Shown here in pieces: positions 43,585-53,376 of a stretch of 64,000 nt of DNA. The DNA lies in contig CP129018.1 in assembly GCA_020524525.2 (NCBI GenBank), positions 744,001 to 808,000 of the forward strand, read 5' to 3'. Position 1 is the first letter of the stretch, and every line of letters starts with the position of its first letter. This DNA is from Bacillus tianshenii. Lineage in GTDB: Bacteria; Bacillota; Bacilli; Bacillales; Bacillaceae_N. Under the pieces are notes generated by a model. The model made no database searches, was not told the DNA's origin, and worked only from the letters and a program-made list of their open reading frames with translations. The translations under genes were made by a program, and so were the position numbers.

Positions 43585-44716
43585 CGTTTTGTCGCAGTTC
43601 ATCAAGCGTATAATGAGTCCCTCGCCAAAGAATTCCGTTTCGTTTCTTCGTTAAAATCGCCGCACGAACGATCGTATAAATAAAAAGAAGCGTCAAGATT
43701 GGCATCACGATAAAATGAACAGGCGGTGCGCCAGCCATTTGCCTTGTCGTAAGTGTATAAAGAAGAAACATTAACACAATCGTACTTCCGCTGACCCACA
43801 TTTGCATTGGTGTACCTGCAAATAGCATGACGAAAGGGAGCAGGTGAGAGACTGTGATTCCGACTGCGGCAACTGCAACCATCCAATACCGGTAATACAG
43901 CCCGGCTAATGTGTTCTTTTCAAGTCCGCGAATCGCGTCAGTTAAGGAATTGTACCAGTTAACCTTAATGAGCGACATCGCGGTAAGAAGGCGTTGTTTT
44001 TCACCAGCTTTTTTCACGTGTACGCCCATTTGTAAGTCATCGTCAGGACGCATCGCAATCGCTTCATGAGTGCCAATGCGTTCATACGCTGAGCGCGTCA
44101 GCAAATTAAAAGCACCAATCCCCATTGCTACACGCGAACGGTCGTCATTTGCTTTCCAAGGCCGTTTGAAATATCCAAATCCAAATAAGAAGAAATAAAT
44201 AAAACCCTGCAGCCAAAAGGTGTTAGCAGTAAGCTGTGGCGCAATTGTTACATGACCAACACCTGTCTGACGGATATACGAAACAGCTCGTTGAAAGGCT
44301 GTTTTTTCATACAGTACATCAGCATCGGTGAACAACAAGTAATCCCCGTTTGCTTGTTGATAGCCGTTGTAAAGAGCATGGTTTTTGCCGAGCCAGCCAG
44401 ATGGAAGGGAGTTGATATGAACTGGCTGAACGCGCAGGTCTTCTGCTGCCAGCAATTCAATTATCTCGCCAGTGCGGTCGGTAGAGCGGTCATTCACGAC
44501 AATCCATTCTACATTTCGGTAGTTTTGCTGTAGCTGTGAGCGTATGCTTTGTTCAATGGCTTGCTCCTCATCCCGTGCAGCAATAATGACAGAAAGCAGT
44601 GGCTCCTCCGTTGCAGGTCTGCTGTCTTCAAGCCGTGGAAGCCTGCGTAAGCCGATAGCGGCATCGATTAGTGCAACGAACCAAAAGAGTGCGATGATGA
44701 TTAACAAAATCAGCAT
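43574..44716 (-). CDS. Membrane glycosyltransferase family 2 (CrtQ/HpnB-like)
   Basis: 380 residues. One N-terminal helix (~2-20), a GT-A domain (~40-260) and three or four C-terminal helices (~280-365). Catalytic features: VIIAARDEEQ, VVNDRSTDRT, the DxD of LFTDADVLY and RPDDDLQMG. The SGWLGKNHALYNG block is shared with glycosyltransferases of carotenoid and hopanoid pathways, so an isoprenoid-lipid acceptor is a reasonable guess. AGGAGGAAAAATTC is the ribosome site. No pathway partner is adjacent. Confidence 0.85.
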   Translation of the reverse strand: MLILLIIIALFWFVALIDAAIGLRRLPRLEDSRPATEEPLLSVIIAARDEEQAIEQSIRSQLQQNYRNVEWIVVNDRSTDRTGEIIELLAAEDLRVQPVHINSLPSGWLGKNHALYNGYQQANGDYLLFTDADVLYEKTAFQRAVSYIRQTGVGHVTIAPQLTANTFWLQGFIYFFLFGFGYFKRPWKANDDRSRVAMGIGAFNLLTRSAYERIGTHEAIAMRPDDDLQMGVHVKKAGEKQRLLTAMSLIKVNWYNSLTDAIRGLEKNTLAGLYYRYWMVAVAAVGITVSHLLPFVMLFAGTPMQMWVSGSTIVLMFLLYTLTTRQMAGAPPVHFIVMPILTLLFIYTIVRAAILTKKRNGILWRGTHYTLDELRQNDKG

Positions 44717-44795
44717 GAATTTTTCCTCCTAAGCCCGGGTTGCATTTAGTATAAAACAAACAAGGAAAAAGATGAAAAGACAATACGCTGTGAAC

Positions 44796-44836
44796 GAAAA
44801 AAACCGCTGCTCTCCTCTTGGTGAGGAAGACAGCGG
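44796..44836 (-). terminator. Terminator after the ZIP transporter gene
   Basis: On the minus strand CCGCTGTCTTCCTC pairs with GAGGAGAGCAGCGG (internal mismatches), followed by T7. Confidence 0.85.
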
Positions 44837-44842
44837 ATGTGC

Positions 44843-45574
44843 CTATCCGAAAAGCTGAATGATAAACAGCATAAATAATAAACCGAGTATGAAGGAGTAA
44901 GTCGCAGGGCGTTCATTTCCATCTCCATGACTTTCTGGAATCAGCTCTTTATAAATAATAAACAGCATGGCACCAGCAGCGAAAGCAAGACCATAAGGCA
45001 CAAGCCAGCTAATATACGAAGTCATAAAATAACCAGCAAGACTTGCAAAGATTTCAACCGCACCTGTGAGCGTAGCGATAAGAAGTGCAACGTACTTGCT
45101 GAGCCGTTGATTGGCGAGAAATAACGCAACAAGAAAGCCTTCAGGAGCGTTTTGAAACCCAATCGCAATGGCGACAAGGTTTCCGGCATCCGACACCGTG
45201 GAGGCATAGCTGACACCGACAGACAAGCCTTCAGGAATGTTGTGCAGCGTGATTGCCGCTACGACAAGCAATGCTTTTTGTTCAATCTGGATGCCGCTTT
45301 TTGTATGCTCTAAGTCAATGTGCGGAATGTTTTTTTCAAGCGTTGTTAAGGCTCCGACACCGAGCAGAAGGCCGATTGCTGTCGGATAGAAGCCGCCATT
45401 TGCAAGCGCCTCAGGAATCAAGCTGAGCAGCGCCGCAGCCATCATAACCCCAGCTGTAAAAGCTAAAAGCATATCACGCCAACGATGGGTTACATTTTGC
45501 AGGAATAGAATCGGCAATGCCCCAAGCCCTGTCGAGAGCGCAGATAGGATACTGCCCATTAATACTTCATTCAT
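44843..45574 (-). CDS. ZIP-family divalent metal transporter
   Basis: 243 residues with about eight helices. The metal-site motifs of ZIP proteins are clear: HNIPEGLSVGV in helix 4 and FQNAPEGFLVALF in helix 5. The loop before helix 4 is short and carries a few His (HIDLEHTKSG). ZIP proteins import zinc or related cations. GAGGTTTCTTACA is the ribosome site. No Zur or MntR box was recognised upstream. The upstream 165 bp run into repeat cluster A. Confidence 0.9.
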   Translation of the reverse strand: MNEVLMGSILSALSTGLGALPILFLQNVTHRWRDMLLAFTAGVMMAAALLSLIPEALANGGFYPTAIGLLLGVGALTTLEKNIPHIDLEHTKSGIQIEQKALLVVAAITLHNIPEGLSVGVSYASTVSDAGNLVAIAIGFQNAPEGFLVALFLANQRLSKYVALLIATLTGAVEIFASLAGYFMTSYISWLVPYGLAFAAGAMLFIIYKELIPESHGDGNERPATYSFILGLLFMLFIIQLFG

Positions 45575-45764
45575 TGTAAGAAACCTCTGTCAATAGTCAT
45601 TTTTTCTATGTATATGGCCCACGTTTCAATAATGTGCTAATTTCTAAAGTAAAACGAATGAACAGCATAAGCAAGTATTTTATTTCAGAAAATGAAAAAA
45701 AGCCCATGACTAAGGCATGTGCTTTTCCATAATGTTTTGTGAGCGGGCTGCGCGAGTTGCTTCC

Positions 45765-45826
45765 GACGCACAGGACGTACTAGCGTCGGTGTTGAAACAG
45801 GACGTTTCGAACTTAACCGACGTTCC
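45765..45826 (+). repeat. Twin AGGAC-loop hairpin module (type 1, cluster A)
   Basis: Hairpin 1: GCAC-AGGAC-GTAC, one mismatch in the stem. Hairpin 2: GAAAC-AGGAC-GTTTC inside CGTCGGT/ACCGACG. Compare the type 2 module 140 bp to the right, which differs in both arms of both stems of hairpin 2. Confidence 0.8.
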
Positions 45827-45907
45827 TTTTAATGCTTCGAGGCAAAGAGCGCCTCTATGCGTGAAGCTTCCAGCAATCGGACAGCCTAACCGCCTTTCTC
45901 CGCTTTC

Positions 45908-45969
45908 GACGCACAGGATGTGCTAGTGCAGGCGTTGTCACAGGACGTGACGTTCTTAGCCAGCGTTCC
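45908..45969 (+). repeat. Twin AGGAC-loop hairpin module (type 2, cluster A)
   Basis: Hairpin 1: GCAC-AGGAT-GTGC. Hairpin 2: GTCAC-AGGAC-GTGAC inside an outer stem GCAGGC/GCCAGC with one mismatch; cluster C has the fully paired form GCTGGC/GCCAGC. Confidence 0.8.
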
Positions 45970-45983
45970 TTTGATCCAGCTAC

Positions 45984-46088
45984 GGCGGCTAGGGGCTCGA
46001 GGTCATAAGTCAGCCTGCTGCGGGAACAAAGGGCGGTTCCCTCCACATTCTGTCTTATGCTTGTCGCCCCTGTTCAAACCGCCTCCGC
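45984..46088. repeat. Long hairpin module (cluster A)
   Basis: Nested arms GGCGG/CCGCC, AGGGGC/GCCCCT, CATAAG(T)CAG/CTG(T)CTTATG and GGGAAC/GTTCCC with the loop AAAGGGCG. Confidence 0.75.
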
Positions 46089-46093
46089 TTTTC

Positions 46094-47722
46094 TTATGAC
46101 GCGGTGTGGAAGCGTTTGACGATGCTTTGTAGTTTGGCGGCGTCTTCTGAGAGGAGGGAGGATTCTTTGGCGAGGTGGTGGACGCCTTCGATATGCTCGC
46201 TCATTGTTTCGGTTGTTTCATTAACGAGTGTTGTGAAATCGTGAGCAATGTCGTTTATTTCATCTATAATACCTTGGAGGTTCCGTCCGTCCATGTTGAC
46301 GGATTGGGTTGTTTCTCGGTTGCGGCTGACAAGTTCTTTTGTTTCCATGCTTGATTTCTTCAGTCCTTCAATTGCATTGCCTGCTTGTGAGACAAGTTCT
46401 ACTCCCGCGGAAATGGACTGGACATTTTCTGCAACTTGACTGACTGCTTCTTCTAGGTCTCGCCGAGTTTCAGCGAGTGAGGCTAAAATGTCGCTTGCAA
46501 ATGTATTTGTTCCTTCTGCTAGTTTGCGCACTTCCTGGGCGACAACAGCAAACCCTTTTCCAGCATCGCCTGCACGGGCTGCTTCAATAGAGGCATTCAA
46601 GGCGAGTAAGTTTGTTTGCTCCGCAATATCTGTGATAGAGGCAACTTTTCGCATGACATTATCTGCCTCCGCAGAGACATTTCGAATCTTTTCGGCAGTT
46701 TTTGTAACGGAATCTTGAATGGTTTGCATTTGATTTTGTGTGTGGAGAACTGCTTTTTCACCTTCTTCTGCGGTTGCTAGAGAAATATCTGCTCCTTTTT
46801 CAGCATGTTCAACCTCCTGCTGCATAGCCATTACACGGCTCATCATCGTTTGCACCATTTCCTGTGCTTTTTTCACTTCATCACGCTGTTTCAGTGAGCC
46901 GTTTTTGAACGTTTCCATCGTCGCTGACAGCTCTTCAAAGGCTTCTGAAAGCCGCTGTGCTTCTAAGCGTTGGTCTTCACTAATATGATCAACGGATGAA
47001 GCGGCTTTATCAAGCTCACGCATAATATTTTGAAATCCGATAATCATTTTATTAATCTCGTAACCAGTTTGATGGAACCGATTGCGGGCCCCGATGGTTT
47101 TCACTTCTTTTGTTAAATCACCAGACGAAACACCACGTGTAACAGAATACCAGTGCTTAAGCCGGTTCATAATCGAAAAATAGAACCAAATTGCTAAAAT
47201 AAACCCAGACAGAAAGGTTGCAAGGGTAACAGCTAGTATCTTTGCAGCTGGAAGTCCTAAAGCAACGCTTGTAAGTCCGACAGCCGTTGAAGGAATAAGA
47301 TTGAGTGAACCAAACATTAAGCCAATAAAAGGTCGATGAATGATTCGGCCGAGCCGAAGATTATAGCGTGTGCCGTCTTCACCAGTCAGAATTGGACAAG
47401 AAGCGTCGACAAGCACCTCACCAGTGTTACGGTGATACAGCTGAAGAAGTGGTTCAAGGGTAGCTGCCGCACGCTGACCTACTTCATCAGGAAAAGTCAT
47501 CTGTTCGCGAAGTCGGTTCGTATTGATAATGACGAAACCGCTTTCAGTTGTAACCGCAAGATATTCATCATCATTTAATTCTTCATCCATTACATTTCGG
47601 ATGGCATCGGCTTGTTCTGTTATTGATTTTCTCTTATCCCAAGTAAGTTGCAAGGTTTCCGCAACCTCTTGCACGCGCCTAAGCGCACCTCTGGCATCCT
47701 TTGTTTTTAAAAGCCTGCTCAA
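46094..47722 (-). CDS. Methyl-accepting chemotaxis protein with N-terminal cytoplasmic sensor
   Basis: 542 residues. Unlike most receptors there is no membrane helix at the N-terminus; residues ~15-135 form a soluble domain of Cache/PAS size ([20 protein letters not shown]). Two adjacent helices at ~140-195 form a hairpin, so the first domain should face the cytoplasm. HAMP and the signalling hairpin follow, with tip [20 protein letters not shown]. The start is TTG at 47722, eight bases after GAGGTGAT. There is no ordinary terminator: repeat cluster A begins at its stop codon. Confidence 0.9.
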   Translation of the reverse strand: MSRLLKTKDARGALRRVQEVAETLQLTWDKRKSITEQADAIRNVMDEELNDDEYLAVTTESGFVIINTNRLREQMTFPDEVGQRAAATLEPLLQLYHRNTGEVLVDASCPILTGEDGTRYNLRLGRIIHRPFIGLMFGSLNLIPSTAVGLTSVALGLPAAKILAVTLATFLSGFILAIWFYFSIMNRLKHWYSVTRGVSSGDLTKEVKTIGARNRFHQTGYEINKMIIGFQNIMRELDKAASSVDHISEDQRLEAQRLSEAFEELSATMETFKNGSLKQRDEVKKAQEMVQTMMSRVMAMQQEVEHAEKGADISLATAEEGEKAVLHTQNQMQTIQDSVTKTAEKIRNVSAEADNVMRKVASITDIAEQTNLLALNASIEAARAGDAGKGFAVVAQEVRKLAEGTNTFASDILASLAETRRDLEEAVSQVAENVQSISAGVELVSQAGNAIEGLKKSSMETKELVSRNRETTQSVNMDGRNLQGIIDEINDIAHDFTTLVNETTETMSEHIEGVHHLAKESSLLSEDAAKLQSIVKRFHTAS

Positions 47723-47965
47723 TGAAAATCACCTCGTATACAGGGAAATAATGTATGATCACGAATCAATTGCTCGTTTTTTCACAAATGAAGCGTTTAC
47801 ATATAAATAACCTATTCGCTAGTTAACCTAATTTTTCCTTTTTTAAATTAAAAATATTTAGAAAATTTTATTCGGTGTTCCTCAATAATGAAGAGAGGGT
47901 ATAAGATAAGTTATAATCATCCGAGAAGAAAACAAAAGAATGGGGAAAAAAAGTGAGGGATAAGC

Positions 47966-48415
47966 TTGGAAGTTTGGATTCGGATCTTAGCAAATATGGT
48001 CAATGATATGCATGACCTCTTATTATTTCTTTCACGCAGACTCGGACTTCATCTGACCGATAAGGACCTTCATTTCTGGTTGATGGGAATACTGGGAATG
48101 GGGTGCTTCTTCATTGTTAATCGCATATTTCGTGTGCTGGCAAAATGGAGCATCCAAGCCGTGTCATTTACTTATACGGTGACAGTTCTTATGGTCATTA
48201 TGTTTGCGATTGAAATACAACAAAAGATTACGAACCGAGGAAATATGGAATTTGCCGATATTGTTGTCGGCCTCTGGGGGTTTATCGTTTTATTCGCTGT
48301 GTACCTTTTTATCCTCGGTATCTTTTATTTAGGAAAATATGTCCGCAAGAAACGACAATTAAAGAACGATGATACGATGAGCAGACAAGCGCGTCGAAAG
48401 AATCCTTTTTTCTAA
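47966..48415 (+). CDS. Membrane protein of unknown function
   Basis: 149 residues from TTG at 47966 (GAGGGATAAGC upstream). Three helices at ~38-55, ~66-84 and ~98-122, followed by a basic tail (KYVRKKRQLKNDD). The N-terminus contains a His/Asp-rich amphipathic stretch. It lies 59 bp before the DUF4349 lipoprotein gene and may be co-transcribed. Not recognised. Confidence 0.65.
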   Translation: MEVWIRILANMVNDMHDLLLFLSRRLGLHLTDKDLHFWLMGILGMGCFFIVNRIFRVLAKWSIQAVSFTYTVTVLMVIMFAIEIQQKITNRGNMEFADIVVGLWGFIVLFAVYLFILGIFYLGKYVRKKRQLKNDDTMSRQARRKNPFF

Positions 48416-48474
48416 AATTTGAAACCTTTTCTATTCATTTTTCGACAATGTTAATAGGAAAGGGGATTTTGTAG

Positions 48475-49341
48475 ATGAAAAAGCTGTTCATCCTGTGTGC
48501 AGTGTTGTTGTTAGCAGCCTGCAGTGGTGGAGGAGCTGGCGACGAGTCAGCTAATGATGTATCAACGAGTGAAAGTATGGATAAAGAAATGGCGGCTTCA
48601 ACTGAAGAAAGTGAAGCAGCACAAACAGAAGAAATGAAAATGGGACAAACGGCACAAACAGAGCGAATGGTTGCTTATGAAAGTCACCTTCAGCTTGCTG
48701 TGAAAAATGTGGAAAGTGTCCTTGAAACCTTTGAAGAAAAAGTAAAGCAGTCAGGCGGCTATGTTGTCGAATCATCGATTTCCACAGAAGGCAGCACAAA
48801 ACGTGCCTATCTGCAAGCTCGCGTTCCAAGTGGGAAATTCGATAGCTACCTTGCATACGTCGAGGAAAATAGTGAACGTGTCATCGACCGAAATGTACGT
48901 GGAGAAGATGTGACCGAAGAATATGTCGACTTAGAATCACGCTTGAAAGCAAAACGAACCGTCGAAAAGCGGCTTCTCTCATTCATGGAAAAAGCCGAAA
49001 AAACAGAAGATTTACTGAAAATCTCGAATGACTTAGCGCGTGTACAGGAAGAAATTGAACAAGTCGAGGGCCGAATGAAATATTTGAAAAACCGGACAGA
49101 TTATGCGCTTGTAAGCCTCTCGATGGAAGACACAAATGTAAAGGTGCCGAAAGTGAAAGATAATGAAGAGCTGCAAACAGGGCAGAAAATCAAACAAGCC
49201 TTTGCCTCCTCAATCAATGGCATTGCTGTCTTCTTCTCAGCAATCGCCGTTTTCCTCATCGGTTTTTCACCTGTGTTGCTGATAATCGGGGTTGTTGGTG
49301 GAGTTGTGTATCTGGTAATGAAGAAAAGAAGAAAGAAATAA
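48475..49341 (+). CDS. DUF4349 lipoprotein with C-terminal membrane helix
   Basis: 288 residues. A lipoprotein signal ends LLLAAC, and an acidic linker (~20-65) leads to the DUF4349 core: VKQSGGYVVESSIST, LQARVPSGKFDSYL, RNVRGEDVTEEYVDLESRL and a long coiled coil (~160-205). A helix at ~245-280 and a basic end KKRRKK put the C-terminus in the cytoplasm. So both ends are membrane-associated with the coiled coil outside. AAAGGGGATTTT is the ribosome site. The role of the family is not established. Confidence 0.88.
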   Translation: MKKLFILCAVLLLAACSGGGAGDESANDVSTSESMDKEMAASTEESEAAQTEEMKMGQTAQTERMVAYESHLQLAVKNVESVLETFEEKVKQSGGYVVESSISTEGSTKRAYLQARVPSGKFDSYLAYVEENSERVIDRNVRGEDVTEEYVDLESRLKAKRTVEKRLLSFMEKAEKTEDLLKISNDLARVQEEIEQVEGRMKYLKNRTDYALVSLSMEDTNVKVPKVKDNEELQTGQKIKQAFASSINGIAVFFSAIAVFLIGFSPVLLIIGVVGGVVYLVMKKRRKK

Positions 49342-49344
49342 GGA

Positions 49345-49376
49345 AAAGCTCATCCGTGGTGGATGAGCTTTTTTGG
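49345..49376 (+). terminator. Terminator after the DUF4349 gene
   Basis: AAAGCTCATCC pairs with GGATGAGCTTT around GTGGT, followed by T3. Confidence 0.92.
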
Positions 49377-49384
49377 TGTGTTGG

Positions 49385-49542
49385 TAATCGGACAGCCTGA
49401 ACGCCTTTCTCCGCTTTTCTATTTTCCAGCTGCGGCGAATAGAAACTTGTGTTGCTTCACCTTCCCGCTCCGAGGCAAAGAGCGCCTCTAAGCGTGAAGG
49501 CTCCAGCAAACAAGGTTTCTGAGCGATTCGCCTCCGCTTTTC
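49385..49542. repeat. Structured repeat cluster B (short)
   Basis: 158 bp reaching the stop codon of the SEDS gene at 49543. It holds the GAGGC-AAAGAGC-GCCTC hairpin (49472-49488), AATCGGACAGCCTGAACGCC, and on the minus strand the same gene-proximal start GAAAAGCGGAGGCG as cluster A. The AGGAC twin hairpins and the long hairpin are missing, so this is a partial copy. Confidence 0.75.
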
Positions 49543-50718
49543 TTATTCAAAACTGCTTGATGATTGGAACATGTAGTTTTTGTGGTGGAAGCGGATGCTG
49601 AAGATGATGCCCATGGCGAGCATGTTGGCCATGAGGGAGCTTCCTCCGTAGCTGATAAATGGCAGTGGGATACCAGTAATCGGTACGAGCTGAATTGTCA
49701 TCCCAACGTTTTGGAACACATGGAACGCAAGCATGCTGATGATTCCTGTGCAAATATAGACGTTGAACTCTTGATTAGTTGCGAGTGAAATTTTAATAAG
49801 ATGATAAATCAACATGAAAAATAAGCTGACAACAAAGCTTGCGCCGATAAAACCAAATTCTTCACCAATGACACTAAAGATAAAGTCGGTGTGACTTTCA
49901 GGAATGTACACTTGACGGTCACCGACACCTTTTCCTGTCAGCATCCCAGACCCGATGGCACGTAGAGATTTAATTAAATGATAGCCATTTGATGTCTGGT
50001 AATTATGCGGGTCAAGCCATGCGTAGATTCGGCCTAGTTGATAGGTTTGTACGCCAAGTATGTTTTGCAAAAGCTGCGGCGCTTTAAGAACGAGCAAGAA
50101 TACGCTGATTCCAAATGCGGCAATAATGCCGTATATCGGAACGAGAAGCTTCCAGGTAATGCCTGATACGATTAACATCCCGGTAAGAATCGCGATAAAA
50201 ACGAGCGATGTACCAAGGTCAGGCTGCTGCATAATTAGCAACAGTGGCAGGCCGGTTGTTAAGCCCACTTTCCCTAATAGAAGCAAATCAGATTGAAGTG
50301 ACTTGCTTATATATCGTTTGTGGTGGTCGGAAATGACTTTGCTAAGCGCAAGCACTAAGAAAATTTTCATAAACTCTGACGGCTGGACCGATCCGACACC
50401 GGGAATTTCGAACCAGCTTTTTTGTCCGTTCCGAATCGGTGCAATGCTGTATGGGGCAATGATTAACACAAACAGCAAAAAGTTTCCAAACCCATATAAA
50501 TACCACGTAAGCTTCTTATATTGGTCGGTATCAAAAAACGTCATCGCCGCGATAATAAAAGAGCCGACAACATACCAAACAATTTGCTTAATTACAAAGT
50601 TTTGTCCGTATTGGTCTGTGCTTTGGGCACTCCAGATGGCAATGCAGCTGACCATACAGAACAGCAGTAACAAAAAGATTAATTGCCAGTCAATTCGTTC
50701 AGTTATTCGTTTTTCCAT
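49543..50718 (-). CDS. rodA: SEDS-family peptidoglycan polymerase, RodA-like
   Basis: 391 residues from the ATG at 50718 (AGGTG upstream). Ten helices with the family landmarks NGQKSWFEIPGVGSVQPSEF, QQPDLGTSLV, the catalytic-Asp region HTDFIFSVIGEEFG and the C-terminal PLPFISYGGSSL. SEDS proteins polymerise lipid II with a cognate class B PBP: RodA for elongation, FtsW for division, SpoVE in spores. The segment RNGQKSWFEIPG is closer to RodA, but the assignment among the three is tentative. No PBP gene is adjacent. Repeat cluster B abuts its stop codon. Confidence 0.88.
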   Translation of the reverse strand: MEKRITERIDWQLIFLLLLFCMVSCIAIWSAQSTDQYGQNFVIKQIVWYVVGSFIIAAMTFFDTDQYKKLTWYLYGFGNFLLFVLIIAPYSIAPIRNGQKSWFEIPGVGSVQPSEFMKIFLVLALSKVISDHHKRYISKSLQSDLLLLGKVGLTTGLPLLLIMQQPDLGTSLVFIAILTGMLIVSGITWKLLVPIYGIIAAFGISVFLLVLKAPQLLQNILGVQTYQLGRIYAWLDPHNYQTSNGYHLIKSLRAIGSGMLTGKGVGDRQVYIPESHTDFIFSVIGEEFGFIGASFVVSLFFMLIYHLIKISLATNQEFNVYICTGIISMLAFHVFQNVGMTIQLVPITGIPLPFISYGGSSLMANMLAMGIIFSIRFHHKNYMFQSSSSFE

Positions 50719-50912
50719 TTTTATAAGCACCTGACATTCTAAAAATTGTGGTCGCATGTTGAATTTACCGAAAAAGTTGACTTCTGTCAAAAGGAAGCAA
50801 TAAAACAGAAAAAATCAACTTATATAACAAAGTAATTTATACCAAATTTGTAGTATGATAGAATGAGGTTTTGTAAAATCATATGATCACCAGATGTATG
50901 GAGGTAAATAGT

Positions 50913-53036
50913 GTGAAAAGCATGAAACAGAAACTAATGCTGATTTTTTCAGTGTTAATTGTGGCTGTGCTGCTTGTTCAAGGCCTTGTTGGGGTTTTCA
51001 TTTCAAGGTCTGAGCTTGAAAAGCAGGCAAAAAGTACAATGAAACTTCAGTCACAGGAACTAGCAAATTCATTAAATGGGATGGAAGAAAGTATTCAGGT
51101 TCTTCGAGAAACCGCCTATTCAAAATACGACCAAATGATTCAAGAGCAGGTCGACAATGCCGTTTCGATCGTGAATCATTATTATACACTTGCGAGAAAT
51201 GGAAAGATGAATGAAGCCGAGGCAAAAGTTGAGGCACTCAACGTTCTTCGAAGTGCTAGATATGGTGAGAACGGCTACTTTTGGGTTGATAATACCGACT
51301 ATCAACTGCTTCTGCTTCCGCCTTCACCTGAAAAAGAAGGGATGAACCGCGAAGATGTGCAAGATGTCAACGGAAAGCGGATGGTGAAGGACTTGGTTGA
51401 CGGTGCAGTGAAAGACGGGGAAACCTTTGTCGATTATCATTTTCCGAAGCTCGGTTCAGAAGAAGCCTATCCGAAGCGCGGCTATACGCAGCTATTTAAG
51501 CCGTGGGGCTGGGTAGTCGGCACTGGAAACTATGTCGATGATATCGAAGCTGCGATGACGCATGCTGAGCAAGAAGCTCGCGCACATTTTTTGAAATCAA
51601 TTGAAGCGCAAGGCGAAAATGGTGAAGCAGGTGTCATTGCGGCTGATGGAAAGGTTCTTTTTTATTCAGATCCTTCATTAAATGGCAAGAAAGTGGACAT
51701 GGTAAACGAACTTACAGGGCAGAGCCTTATGGAGGATATCCAGCGTTCTGAAAATGACTACCTTGCTTATGAGCCGAAGCGTGAAGGCGCAAGTGAATAT
51801 TTAGCCTATGTCGATTATGATGAGAAGAATAAGCGCTATATCTTTGTTGCGAAAGATAAAGGCGTCGTCTTTGAAGCAGTACAGCGGGCAACGTGGATGT
51901 CCATTATTATGCTAGCGGTTGGCGGAGTGCTGACATTAGCGATTAGCTACTGGATTGCAACATCGCTTGTTAAACCGATTATTCATTTAAAAGAAGTGAG
52001 TCTAAAGGTAAGCGAAGGAAATCTTAATACAAAGGCTGAAATTGAACGCCAAGATGAACTTGGTACGCTTGCACTTGCCTTTAATGATATGGTTGCCAAT
52101 TTGCGTACGCTTGTAAAAGGTTCACGAGAAATTGCCGAAACAGTGGACGGCACAACGGTTCATTTAAAAGAAATGATCGGCCAGTCGACGGCTGCGATTG
52201 ATCAAGTATCAGCAGCGGTTGAGGAAATCGCGGCAGGGGCAATGAATCAGTCCGAGCACGCTGAAGAAAGCGTGAAAAAAGCGGGTGAATTAGACCGAAA
52301 TGCCCGTCAAATTGAAGCGGACTCAGCTGTTATGCAAGAGAATGCCAAAGAAATGAAGCGACTGAATCACCACGGAATGGAGGCCTTTCATTTGCTTCTT
52401 AAGAAGCAGCAATCAAGTCAGCAGGCTGTTTGCAAGCTTCATGAGGTGATTTCTCATCTAGACCAAGAAATGAAAACCATTCATTCATTTACAACACTGA
52501 TTTCCGATATCGCAGCCCAAACCAACCTTCTTGCTTTAAACGCAGCGATTGAAGCAGCACGGGCCGGCGAAGCGGGAAAAGGATTTGCAGTAGTGGCAGA
52601 AAAAGTGCGTGAACTTGCTGAAGAAAGCAACAAATCAGCTCATGAAATCCAAGAAGTAATCCGGTCTGTTGATAGTGATATGCACAACGCTACAACGGTC
52701 ATGGCAGAAGCGTTGCAAACATTTGATGAACAAACCGAAACCGTAGAAGAGACCGAAACCGTCTTCCAGCAGCTCGAATCAGCTATCTCAGAAACAAGCA
52801 CAAAAATCGAGCATGTCTACCACCTCGTTCATAAGCTTGAAGACTTGAAAGAAAGCATTACAGAGGCGATGCAGCACATGAACGAAGTAACCGAAGAAAC
52901 GGCTTCCTCAACAGAAGAAGTCACAGCAAGCGTCGAAGAACAAAACGCATCCATGCAAGAAATTCATGCAAGCATCCAAGAACTAACCAAACAAGCCCAA
53001 CACCTAAAAAATACAATTAACCAATTTGAATTATAA
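50913..53036 (+). CDS. Methyl-accepting chemotaxis protein with tandem single-Cache sensor
   Basis: 707 residues from GTG at 50913, seven bases after GGAGGT. Helix ~8-28, an extracytoplasmic region (~30-325) with the sCache_2 signature [20 protein letters not shown] and [14 protein letters not shown], then a second segment ([20 protein letters not shown]). Helix ~330-350, HAMP and signalling hairpin with tip [20 protein letters not shown]. sCache_2 receptors often sense small organic acids. The stop codon runs straight into repeat cluster C without a usual terminator. Confidence 0.93.
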   Translation: MKSMKQKLMLIFSVLIVAVLLVQGLVGVFISRSELEKQAKSTMKLQSQELANSLNGMEESIQVLRETAYSKYDQMIQEQVDNAVSIVNHYYTLARNGKMNEAEAKVEALNVLRSARYGENGYFWVDNTDYQLLLLPPSPEKEGMNREDVQDVNGKRMVKDLVDGAVKDGETFVDYHFPKLGSEEAYPKRGYTQLFKPWGWVVGTGNYVDDIEAAMTHAEQEARAHFLKSIEAQGENGEAGVIAADGKVLFYSDPSLNGKKVDMVNELTGQSLMEDIQRSENDYLAYEPKREGASEYLAYVDYDEKNKRYIFVAKDKGVVFEAVQRATWMSIIMLAVGGVLTLAISYWIATSLVKPIIHLKEVSLKVSEGNLNTKAEIERQDELGTLALAFNDMVANLRTLVKGSREIAETVDGTTVHLKEMIGQSTAAIDQVSAAVEEIAAGAMNQSEHAEESVKKAGELDRNARQIEADSAVMQENAKEMKRLNHHGMEAFHLLLKKQQSSQQAVCKLHEVISHLDQEMKTIHSFTTLISDIAAQTNLLALNAAIEAARAGEAGKGFAVVAEKVRELAEESNKSAHEIQEVIRSVDSDMHNATTVMAEALQTFDEQTETVEETETVFQQLESAISETSTKIEHVYHLVHKLEDLKESITEAMQHMNEVTEETASSTEEVTASVEEQNASMQEIHASIQELTKQAQHLKNTINQFEL

Positions 53037-53063
53037 AAGCAGATTCTCCGCAGCTAGATAAAA

Positions 53064-53128
53064 GGAACGCTGGCTAAAAACGTCACGTCCTGTGACAACG
53101 CCAGCACTAGCACGTCCTGTGCGTCGAA
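53064..53128 (-). repeat. 65-bp twin AGGAC-loop module, cluster C copy 1
   Basis: On the minus strand: GCAC-AGGAC-GTGC, then GTCAC-AGGAC-GTGAC inside GCTGGC/GCCAGC. Every stem is fully paired. Identical over 65 bp to 53377-53441. Confidence 0.85.
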
Positions 53129-53131
53129 AGC

Positions 53132-53234
53132 GGAGGCGCCTTGCTCAGGGGCGACAAGCATAAGGCAGAATGTGGAGGGGACCGCCCTTTGTCCCCGCAA
53201 CAGTCTGACTTATGACCTCGAGCCCCTAGGCGCC
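53132..53234. repeat. Long hairpin module (cluster C)
   Basis: Same plan as in clusters A and D, but the inner stem is GGGGAC/GTCCCC instead of GGGAAC/GTTCCC and the outermost arm is AGGCGCC/GGCGCCT. Both changes keep pairing. Confidence 0.8.
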
Positions 53235-53376
53235 GCAGCTGGATAAAAGAAAAGCGTAGAAAGGCGTTAAGGCTGTCCGATTGCTGGAACCTTCACACAG
53301 AGAAAGCCGAACTTTGCTTTCGGCGTGGGAAGGTGAAGCAACTCGCGCAGCCTGCCTTTCGCAGCTGGACATCAAA

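Larger units (their letters stand above)
45741..46093. repeat. Structured repeat cluster A
   Basis: 353 bp filling the space up to the stop codon of the chemoreceptor at 46094. From left to right: twin-hairpin module 45765-45826 (inner stem GAAAC/GTTTC, outer CGTCGGT/ACCGACG, loops AGGAC); hairpin GAGGC/GCCTC with loop AAAGAGC (45839-45855); second twin-hairpin module 45908-45969 (inner stem GTCAC/GTGAC); and a long hairpin 45984-46088 with arms AGGGGC/GCCCCT, CATAAG/CTTATG and GGGAAC/GTTCCC around AAAGGGCG. On the minus strand the receptor stop is followed directly by GAAAAGCGGAGGCGG. Confidence 0.85.

Noticed and set aside
45717-46046. Short ORFs across repeat clusters (also at 53226-53623 and 59825-60092)
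   Set aside because: Frames differ between copies, no ribosome sites are present, and the DNA is explained by hairpin structure.
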